NCBI RefSeq assembly: GCF_035938995.1
Contig: NZ_DASZGI010000161.1
Span: forward strand, 1 to 35,277
Direction: 5' to 3'
DNA: 35,277 nucleotides
Source: DASZGI01 sp035938995
GTDB taxonomy: Bacteria; Actinomycetota; Actinomycetes; Streptomycetales; Catenulisporaceae
The first letter of the stretch is position 1. Each line of letters begins with the position of its first letter. Made by a program: the position numbers and the translations under genes. Shown one piece after another: positions 16,720-24,400 of the stretch. The notes beneath the pieces are model-generated. The model had not been told where the DNA came from and did not search any database. It worked only from the letters and a program-made list of their open reading frames with translations.

Positions 16720-16747
16720 GTCGCCCCCCACAGCGCGGTGGGGCGAC
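16720..16747. terminator. Bidirectional hairpin terminator
   Basis: GTCGCCCC(CC)AC at 16720-16731 pairs with GTGGGGCGAC at 16738-16747, with a 6-base loop and a small bulge. It lies between the convergent stops of the phosphopantetheinyl transferase and the luciferase-like gene. Confidence 0.7.
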
Positions 16748-16769
16748 CCCGGGTCGCGGGCTGCTTCAG

Positions 16770-17624
16770 TCAGAAGACGATGTCGGCCAGACGGGTGATC
16801 TCGTCCGGGTCGGTCGTTGCCGGGTTGAACATGATCTCGTCCGCGCCGATGTCCTCGAAGGTGCTGATCGCCGCCCTGACGGCCTCGGCGGAACCGCAGA
16901 CCGCGCTGGAGATCATGGTGGCGAACTCGTCGCCCGCCCCGCTGTAGTAGTCGTAGATGTTCCGCTTGCCGGCCTCGGGGTCGTCCAGCGCGTAGTACGC
17001 GAGCGCGACCAGCCGCGGCGAGCCCTCGCGCCCGGCCCGCTTCCACGCCTCTCGAGCCGTGTCGAAGCTCGGCGCGACCGCCGGCGCGGGCAGCGAGGCG
17101 CCGATGTACCCCTCGCCCCAGCGGGCCATGCGGTCCATCACGGCGGGCGCCCATCCGCCGAACAGCAGGGGGATCTCCCGGGTGCCCGGCGGCACGGCGG
17201 GGTTCGGTCCGCCGCCGACCTCCTTGCCCGCCCAGACCTCACGGAATGTCACCAGATCGCGCTCCAGCCGCGCGCCGCGGCCCGCCAGGCCGAACCCGTC
17301 GGCCACGAAGTCGTCCGGCCGAATCCCCACGCCGAGGCCCACGCGGAGCCTGCCCCCGGACACCCCGTCGATCCCCGCCAGCTCCTTCGCCAGCAGCGAT
17401 CCTGGCCACGTCGGAGCCAGCATCACCGCGCTGAGCAGTCCGATCGTGCTGGTCGCCCCAGCCGCCGCCGCCAGCGCCACGGTGTCGGAGACACCCGGAT
17501 AGGCGTAGCGCCCCACCGTGGTCAGCGTCGAGAAACCGGCCTGCTCGGCGCGCGCCGCCCAGGCCGGGATGAGATCGGGGCGAACGTTGCGCACCTGGTT
17601 CGGAAGCCCTGTGCCGATCTGCAC
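16770..17624 (-). CDS. Luciferase-like (LLM) flavin- or F420-dependent oxidoreductase
   Basis: 284 residues of the bacterial-luciferase TIM-barrel fold. Features are an N-terminal IGTGLPNQ strand, SVMLAP-like active-site strand (LLSAVMLAPTWP), the GRLRVGLGVG phosphate-binding loop, and IPLLFGGWAP. GTG at 17624 is chosen because GAGGAG lies 10 bases upstream; an earlier in-frame start would add a 21-residue hydrophobic stretch that overlaps the ribosome site. BtrO, an FMN-dependent member, hydroxylates carrier-bound gamma-glutamyl-aminobutyryl in the butirosin pathway. With BtrJ-, BtrK- and BtrI-like genes in this locus, a similar alpha-hydroxylation is possible. Many stand-alone actinobacterial proteins of this size use F420 instead, and no flavin reductase partner (BtrV) lies in the window. 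Confidence 0.88.
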   Translation of the reverse strand: MQIGTGLPNQVRNVRPDLIPAWAARAEQAGFSTLTTVGRYAYPGVSDTVALAAAAGATSTIGLLSAVMLAPTWPGSLLAKELAGIDGVSGGRLRVGLGVGIRPDDFVADGFGLAGRGARLERDLVTFREVWAGKEVGGGPNPAVPPGTREIPLLFGGWAPAVMDRMARWGEGYIGASLPAPAVAPSFDTAREAWKRAGREGSPRLVALAYYALDDPEAGKRNIYDYYSGAGDEFATMISSAVCGSAEAVRAAISTFEDIGADEIMFNPATTDPDEITRLADIVF

Positions 17625-17650
17625 TGTCTGATTCTCCTCGCATACGAACA

Positions 17651-17680
17651 CGAATACGATCACGGCCCACACTGCCACAA
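17651..17680 (-). promoter_or_regulatory. Candidate promoter of the LLM oxidoreductase gene
   Basis: On the minus strand TTGTGG (17680-17675) and TATTCG (17656-17651) are separated by 18 bases. A start near 17644 would leave a short leader containing the GAGGAG ribosome site. Confidence 0.38.
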
Positions 17681-17771
17681 GATCCATGGCCGCGCCGGGA
17701 GGGCGGGACCGTGAGCCGGCCGGGCGGGCGGTGCGCGGCCATTGATTCCGGCGCGATGTAACGGTCCGTCA

Positions 17772-17793
17772 ACGTTGGGTGAAACACCCACGT
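17772..17793. promoter_or_regulatory. Inverted repeat upstream of the protease/ATPase cassette
   Basis: TGGGTG-AAA-CACCCA, extended by ACG/CGT with one bulged base, lies 60-80 bases before the first gene of the cassette. It could be an operator or a small hairpin in the leader. No clear -35/-10 pair was found beside it. Confidence 0.35.
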
Positions 17794-17852
17794 CGCGAGC
17801 GGGCTGCGGCTAGGCTTGCCGATCGTTCCGCGATGCTCGGTGGGAAGAGGCA

Positions 17853-18377
17853 ATGGTTGTGGGGGCGGGGTTTCCATGGGCGCTTCAGAATGATTGGGCC
17901 GGGCGCGCTTCGCAGCGTTCGGACCGTTTCCTGCGGGCTGTCGCGGGCCTGAGGGCGCGGGTTGCCGCCTGGGGCACGGCCAAGCGGGGAGACGCGCGGT
18001 TCCGCAGGTTCAGCGCCCACTTCGACGTGCTCGACCGCATGCTGTTCCGGATGCTCGACGTGCTCGAGGAGTCCGCGGCGACGGTGCGCGGCCCCTCGAG
18101 CGAGGTGTACGGCGCCTTTCGGTCGCTCGAGGCGAGCCTCCTGCGCGTCGAGCGGGTGTTCAGCTGGTACGCGGACAAGTACGATCAGCGGGAGCGCGCC
18201 GATGCGGGAGAGGTTCTGCGCGCCGCCGACGAACTGGTCCTCAGCTGCTGGTCGCAGGCGTTCGCCGCGGCCCCGGCGAAGCGCCCCACCGGCCCGCTGG
18301 TCTTCCTCGAGGCCACCGCCGGGCCGTGCGCCACGTCGTCCCGCCCGCGCTGCACGCGCCGGGGGACCGACTCCTGA
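17853..18377 (+). CDS. HExxH metallopeptidase-like protein, N-terminal part (frameshifted)
   Basis: 174 codons as read, with ATG at 17853 after GGGAAGAGG. The meaningful sequence runs to about residue 155 (...RPTGPLVFLEATAG, near 18323). The last ~18 residues (a Ser/Arg/Cys-rich run to the stop at 18377) are out-of-frame translation. The sense continues in the next frame, so this and the following feature are one gene of about 483 residues carrying a one-base loss around 18318-18326. The N-terminal part is helical and charged (RFSAHFDVLDRMLFRMLDVLEE segment) with no recognised domain; it probably holds the protein against its partners. It is the first gene of a four-gene coupled cassette. Confidence 0.7.
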   Translation: MVVGAGFPWALQNDWAGRASQRSDRFLRAVAGLRARVAAWGTAKRGDARFRRFSAHFDVLDRMLFRMLDVLEESAATVRGPSSEVYGAFRSLEASLLRVERVFSWYADKYDQRERADAGEVLRAADELVLSCWSQAFAAAPAKRPTGPLVFLEATAGPCATSSRPRCTRRGTDS

Positions 18378-19303
18378 AGAACCTGATAGAGACGGTTCCG
18401 ATCCCGACGATCATGGTGCCGCCGAGCGTCGTCGACGAGCCCTGGTGGCTCGTGCTCGCGGCCCACGAGACCGGTCATCACGTGTACTACGACCTCTACT
18501 ACGAGCGCGACCGCAGAATCGACGTGGTGGCCGACCGCGTCGTCGAGGCGCTGCCGGACCGCGCGCAGGACGAAGCCGTGTGGCGCACCTGGGCCTTGGA
18601 AGTGTTCGCCGATGCGTTCGCGGCGCTGATGGTCGGTCAGGCGAGCAGTTGGGCGGTGGCGGACCTGCTCCACGGCCCCGCGGCTGCGATGGCGGGGCTG
18701 CCCGGCGGCTCGGCGTATCCGATGCCGCTGGTCCGCGCGGCGCTCATTGCAGAGGTCATACGCCTCACCGGGAATCAGGACATTAGCTTCAGCGCTCCGC
18801 AGGCGCGGGACCTGCTCGAATCCCTTGCCGACGCGGTGCCGCAGGCCCACCTGCTCGCGACGGCGCACCACCTCGACGCCGTGCCGCGGGTGGCCGAGGC
18901 GCTGGCCACGCTGCCCCTCGGCGACACCACGATGCTCGAAGCGTATGCGCCGGCGCCGGACTCGTTCGCGCCGCGCGGCCGCGTGGAGGTCTGGGCCGGG
19001 AAACTCGCCCAAGCCAACCCGCTCTACCGGGGCGTCGACCTGCAGCAGCGGCCGGCCGCGCGCTTCGCGATCGCGGCGGGAGTGCAGGCCTATCTCGCGC
19101 TCGCACTGGCGGCCGACGGCGCGATCCCGTCCGCGTCGCTGCGGCGCTTGGGCGGAAACCTCGTCAAGCTGCTCACGCAGTGCGAAGAACCCGGCGTGCT
19201 GCGGTACAACGAGCCGAGCATCGACCTCGACGCGGCCGCCGACCACCTGGTCGAGCTCCTCCTGGAATCGGCGTCCCCGGTAGCGGAAGCCGGTGCGGCG
19301 TGA
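18326..19303 (+). CDS. HExxH metallopeptidase-like protein, C-terminal part
   Basis: About 325 residues in the frame after the break. GTG at 18326 or ATG at 18413 could be used if this part is translated alone, but neither has a good ribosome site. It carries the zinc-peptidase signature HETGHH (18464-18481) followed about 40 residues later by WALEVFADAF, whose Glu-xx-Ala-Asp fits the third zinc ligand of gluzincin-type peptidases. The rest is helical with no signal peptide or membrane segment, so it acts in the cytosol. The stop overlaps the CHAT gene start (GTGA at 19300-19303). The role is probably as a protease effector or maturation protease of the cassette. If the frameshift is real in the genome, this gene is broken. 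Confidence 0.72.
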   Translation: MRHVVPPALHAPGDRLLKNLIETVPIPTIMVPPSVVDEPWWLVLAAHETGHHVYYDLYYERDRRIDVVADRVVEALPDRAQDEAVWRTWALEVFADAFAALMVGQASSWAVADLLHGPAAAMAGLPGGSAYPMPLVRAALIAEVIRLTGNQDISFSAPQARDLLESLADAVPQAHLLATAHHLDAVPRVAEALATLPLGDTTMLEAYAPAPDSFAPRGRVEVWAGKLAQANPLYRGVDLQQRPAARFAIAAGVQAYLALALAADGAIPSASLRRLGGNLVKLLTQCEEPGVLRYNEPSIDLDAAADHLVELLLESASPVAEAGAA

Positions 19304-21471
19304 CGGCTCTGCCTCGGGTGATCATCGACGTCAGCGAACCGGCCGACGGATCCGGCTGGCACGTGGACATCGGTTCGGCGCAGGGCGATGCGGCGGTCTC
19401 GGCATCGCTCACCATGGACGCGCTCGTCGTCGAGGAGGGCTGGCGCGTCCCCGTGGCGCCGGGCGGCCGGGACGAGAAGCAGGACGATCACCTCCTGCGC
19501 CTGGCCCGGCGCGTCGACGTCGGCTCGATCGATCCCGGCGACGTGGCAGCCTACGGGCACTGGCTCTTCCAGTGCCTGCTCGAGCCGGCTTGGCCGCGGA
19601 TCACCGAGTCGCCCGCGGTCAGAGACCGCGGCGGCGTCGAACTGGCGTTGCGGTGGCCCGCGGACAGCTGTCTGCACCGGCTCGTCTGGGAAGCGATGCA
19701 CGACGGCACCCGCCCGCTCGCCGCGTCGCCCGACCTCCTCGTGGCGGTGACCAGACTCGTCCCCGTGCGAGGTGGAAACGCCCCGGCACCGACCACCGGG
19801 ATCCCGCGCGCCCTGTTCGCGACCGGCAGCCCGCTGACCGACGAGACGATCCGGCCCGGCGCGATGATCATGGGGCTGGTCCGCCAGCTGGACGCCGACG
19901 GCGCCTGCGTCTCCCGGGTGGAGCAGCACGTCTCCCTGCGGGAGCTGGCCGAGGACTGCCGGGCCTTCGCGCCCGACGTGGTCACCCTGATCGCGCACGG
20001 CGACCTCGCGGACGGAAGCGGAGTCGTCAAGCTCAAGAGCCGCAGCGGTTCCGAACCCGAAGGCTACGGCGCCGAGGAGTTGGCGAGCGCGCTGATCTCC
20101 CCGGGCCACGCGCCCGCGGCCGTCCTGCTCGCGGTGTGCCAGAGCGCTGTCTCCGTCCGGGCGGCGCCGCTGGCGGCCAGGCTCGTGGAGCTGGGCGTGC
20201 CGGTGGTGTCCGCGGTCGCCGGGGACATCAGCGAGCAGGCCTGTCGGCTTTACACCCGCCACCTGGTCAAGGCCCTGGTCGGCGGCGCCTGCGTGGTCGA
20301 GGCCGCGGCCGACGGCAGGCGCGCGGCGATCGTCGAGACCGGTGTCGCCGCCGACCGCCTCGACTGGGCGATGCCGGCGTTGTTCGCCGCCGACTGCACG
20401 CCGCCCGGCCTGCGCGTGGTGGATCCGAGGCGGGCGGACACCCTCGAGACCGTCGCCAAGGAACTGGAGCTGCGCCGCCGCCCGCTCTACATCGAGCCGC
20501 CCGAGGTGATGACGTATGTCAGGCGGCTGTTCACGGATGACCAGCGACAGCGGCTCGGCCTGGTGGCCTTCGGCAGCGACGACTCGATCTCGGGGCTCGG
20601 CGGCACCCGCCTGCTGCGCGAGATCGGCCTTAACCTGCTGCGCTCGGGACACATCCCGGTCATGCTCGGACCGTACGGACCCGCGGACGTGCCCGGGTCC
20701 GTACGAGCCGTTTTCGGGGAGATCATGCTGCGGGTGGTGCGGGCGAGCCACCACCTGCACATCCGGCCGGAGCTGAGCAGGGTACTGCCGGGAAACAAGG
20801 AAGCCGGGGCTCTGGTCGCGAGCGCGGCGGCGGCGCGCGACGAGGAGACGTACCACGAGCTGATGCTCGAGGCCGTCTCGGCGTTCCGCGCCGGATCGGA
20901 GCCGTGGCCCGAGGCCGACATCGTCCGCATGCGGTTGAGGCGGGACCTGTACGAGCTGGCCACGGCGGCCGGCGAACTTCCCGAGCCGTTCGGCCCGCAC
21001 ACCCAAGTGGTCGTGCTGGCCGATGAACTGGATCGCTGGTGCGGCGCGCTGGACGGACTCGTCGAGTTGGTCAAGGGAAGCGGCCTGGGCACGTTCGAGC
21101 GGCCCGTGCCGTTTATCTTCACCGCCTGCTACACCTCGCCGACGGGTGAGCCGCTGCGTCACCTGCGCGATGCCAACTCCGGCCAACCGGGGTTCGCCTT
21201 CCCGAGACTGCAACCACTGCCCCAGCACGTTGCCTCGCTGGGATTCCAGTGGGTGCTGCTGCACCCGTGGGAGGCGCATCCGGAAGTCTTCGTGCGCGCG
21301 CCCACCGCGTCACCCGAACAAATCTCTGAAGCGCTGATGGGCCTGGGAGGCAAGCCGACGCAGGTGCGCGACATGCTCTATGTGATTGCCAAGACGCTCG
21401 TGACCGTCAATGTGCTCCACTGCGGCGACGACGAGGCCGCGTTCCAGTCCTACCTGCGGAAGTACAAGTGA
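19300..21471 (+). CDS. CHAT caspase-like protease fused to an ATPase-like (inactive STAND-like) domain
   Basis: 723 residues. A CHAT (caspase-type) domain spans about 90-370: RLVWEAMHDG is the family's PWE-like strand, the catalytic His is His233 in LIAHGDLADG, and the nucleophile is Cys280 in LAVCQSA. Residues about 400-723 look like a P-loop ATPase without a Walker A lysine: a GGTRLLREIGLNLLRSG helix, a Walker B-like VVVLADELDRW, a sensor-like PFIFTACY and a GFQWVLLHPW strand. Such inactive STAND-like modules are known beside CHAT effectors in bacterial conflict systems. GTG start overlaps the upstream stop and GTGA overlaps the ATPase downstream, so all cassette products are coupled. The predicted role is a Cys protease unleashed on sensing through the ATPase; the target is unknown. 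Confidence 0.82.
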   Translation: MTALPRVIIDVSEPADGSGWHVDIGSAQGDAAVSASLTMDALVVEEGWRVPVAPGGRDEKQDDHLLRLARRVDVGSIDPGDVAAYGHWLFQCLLEPAWPRITESPAVRDRGGVELALRWPADSCLHRLVWEAMHDGTRPLAASPDLLVAVTRLVPVRGGNAPAPTTGIPRALFATGSPLTDETIRPGAMIMGLVRQLDADGACVSRVEQHVSLRELAEDCRAFAPDVVTLIAHGDLADGSGVVKLKSRSGSEPEGYGAEELASALISPGHAPAAVLLAVCQSAVSVRAAPLAARLVELGVPVVSAVAGDISEQACRLYTRHLVKALVGGACVVEAAADGRRAAIVETGVAADRLDWAMPALFAADCTPPGLRVVDPRRADTLETVAKELELRRRPLYIEPPEVMTYVRRLFTDDQRQRLGLVAFGSDDSISGLGGTRLLREIGLNLLRSGHIPVMLGPYGPADVPGSVRAVFGEIMLRVVRASHHLHIRPELSRVLPGNKEAGALVASAAAARDEETYHELMLEAVSAFRAGSEPWPEADIVRMRLRRDLYELATAAGELPEPFGPHTQVVVLADELDRWCGALDGLVELVKGSGLGTFERPVPFIFTACYTSPTGEPLRHLRDANSGQPGFAFPRLQPLPQHVASLGFQWVLLHPWEAHPEVFVRAPTASPEQISEALMGLGGKPTQVRDMLYVIAKTLVTVNVLHCGDDEAAFQSYLRKYK

Positions 21472-24400
21472 GCGACGTCGGCCTGAGCGCGGAGTTCGAA
21501 CGCATCCTGGCCGAGCGGCTCGAGGAGCGGGCGCGGGCCCGGTTCGACGCCTTCGCCGAGCGCACCTTGGCCTGGCTGGCCTTCCTGCCGGAATGGACCG
21601 ACCTCCTGGCCGACGCGGTCGGCCTGGGCGACGGCGAAGACACGGGCGAGCTGATCCGCAGGCTCGCGCAGGCGGACCTGATCGAGCACCGCGAGACGCT
21701 CAGCCCCCGCGGGCTGCTCTGCCGCGCGTTCTGGATTCACAAAGATCTGAGAAAGAGCCTGGGGCGCAGGCTGCGCGAGCGGTCCGCCGCGGCCCTGGAC
21801 GGTCACCTGACCGAGTTGGCGCTCCGGCTCGCAGGCGTGGACGGCGCGGGAGGCGACGGGTCGGCGTCCTGGCTCGCCGCGGTGGAGGCGCTGTCCGGGT
21901 CCGCGCCGACCAGCCGGATTCTCGAGGACATCGATCGCGGCTTCGAAGAAGCGGACCAGGCCCGGACCACCAGGACGCTGGCCGCGGTGGAGGCGCTGGC
22001 GGACGTCCTGGGCGGGCGCGTGACCGGCATCGCGATGCAGGCGCGATGCCGGATCGAGTGGTTCCTGCGCCGGGCGGGCGACGAGCGATACCTGAAGCAC
22101 TACGTCCACCGCCCCGAAGTCGAAAAGGCACTGGGCGCGCTGATCGGCCGCCGCAATGCATACGGCGGCGGTCGCCCCGACGAGCAGAGCGGTGTCTGGG
22201 GTCTGCACATCCTGGGCCCGGCCGGCTGCGGCAAGACGATGATCATCCGCTACCTGGCTTCGGGCCGGCTCGCCGCCGAGCGCGCCCTCGGCGGCCTCGC
22301 CGTCGCCCAGGTGGACTTCGACCACCTCGACCCGCGGTATCCGGAGCAGCGCCTCGGCGAACTCTTCCTCGCCCTCGCGGCCGATCTGCGCGGCAGCGCG
22401 GCCGCACCCGAGTCGGCCGACGCGCACCAGCACCTCGAACTCGCCGTCGCGGCGCTGCACGAGGAACTCAGCGGGGATTCGGGCCGGGGCGGGGGCGGCT
22501 CCGCCCGGCTCGCCCGGTTGAAAGCCGAGGCCGCGGAGCGGTTCGCCGCCTATCTCGGCACCGTCGCCGAGCGCGTGGTCTTGGTGCTCGACACGTGCGA
22601 GGAACTGGCCAAGTTCTACCTGCCGGGTGAGTCCGCGCCGATCATCGACGAGACCTTCGAACTGCTGGAGGCGGTGCACGGGCTGAACCCCGGTGTCCGC
22701 GTCGTGCTGGCCGGCCGCCGGCCGCTGACGCCTCCGTCGTCGCCGCAGGACAAGACGAGCGGGCCGCTGCTCAAGGCGCGCAAGTACGTCGAGGTAGTGC
22801 AGCTCGACGGGTACACCTCGGACGAGACGCAGGAGTACATCGGCCGGAGGCTGGCGGCGGCGGAGGCTGCCCGTCTCGACCCGGACCTGCGCGAGGCCAT
22901 CCTGGCGAGATCGCGGATGCCGACGCCTCGAGGGCTGCGCTACAACCCGTTCGACCTCGCCGGCTATTGCGAGTGGGCGGTGGCGGACGAAGGGCTGGAC
23001 GCGGCCCGGCTGAACGCTTCCACCGCCGATCCGTACATCGAGCACCGGGTGATCGGGCGGATCACCGAGCCCGGCGTCCGTGCCGCGCTGCCCGCGGCGG
23101 CCGAGCTCGGGCGCTTCGACCTCGATCTCATCGAAATGGCGTTGATGCGGGCGGGCGCGGATCCCAGGCTGGCGTTCGACAAACTGGCCATGCAGGAATG
23201 GGTGCTCACGGTCGATCGCGACGTGGACGGCCTGCCCACCTGCCTCGAGGTGGACGAGCATGTGCGGGACCGGATGCGCGCGCTGCTGCGCCGCACCCAC
23301 GGCTGGTCGGCCCAGGACGCGGAGCGGCTCGGCCTGGACGCGGAGCAGATGGTCGTCAACGCGGCCGCGCTCGGCGAGGTCCCGATCCCGACCGTGGAGG
23401 CGGCGGTCCTCCTGCTGCCCCAAGACCACGCGGCCGACCTGTGGAGCCGCCTCGAGCAGCGTGTGTGCCGCGAGGCCGCGTGGGCGTGGGCCGCACAGGC
23501 GACCCGCAGAGTGGCGGCCGAGATCGAGCGGGCCGACCGGGCGAAGGACGAGGACGAGCCGACGATCCTCGCGGCCGTGCTGGCGACCCAGGCCGTGGCG
23601 CGGATCCACACGAACCGCCAGGATCTGGACGGGCTGTGGAAGGCCGTGGCGGCGAGCGCCCGGCGACACCCCGACGCGGCGGCGGGGGACAGGCTGCTGC
23701 TGCGGGCGACCCTCGGCCGGATCGCGGCGACCGGCGTCCTCGACGTCGGTGAAGCGCTCGCGGCCACCGTTCTTAAGGACGCAGCGTTTGTGGACGTAGC
23801 GCTCGAGGACGCTCCCCCCGATGCGCTGCTCGCCGCGGCTCAGTCCTGCGTCGGCCACGGGACGGTCCCGCCGGAACCGCTCCGGGCGGCGCTGAACCGC
23901 CTCACCGAGCACGACGACCTTGAGCTGCGGGTCGCCGCGCTCGCGGTCCGCTCGGCCGCGAACATCCTGCGCGACGGGTGGGACCGCGATGTCAGGGAAA
24001 CCCGGTCGGCGGTCGAACTCGCGCAACGCGTCCAGCCCGGGCCTCGCATCGCGTGGCCGGACTGGGCTCCGCCGGCGCCTCCGCTGGAAAGCGCGCGGCT
24101 CGAGGTCGTCGTCACGCATCTGACCCAGGATCAGCCACCTGACACATCGACGATCGAGCGGTTCCGCGACTGGCTGAACGACTCGCTGACCCATCCCGAC
24201 AGCGCGGCGGCGGAGCCGTTGGCCGCCTCGGTGATCCGCTTGCTTCGCCTTGCGGTTCCGAGGGCGGAGCTCCCTCGGAGCCTCCCGACGATCTGGCGCG
24301 CCGCCGAGGGCGCGGCGCGCACTGTATTCGCGCCGGTATTCCCCCCGACCATCGAAATCGCCGAGGCGTTGAGCGCGCAGGGGCAGCCGTTCCAAGCGTG

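Noticed and set aside
18300..18380. Programmed -1 ribosomal frameshift in the HExxH gene
   Set aside because: No X-XXY-YYZ slippery heptamer and no downstream structure were found at the joint. A one-base loss explains it more simply.
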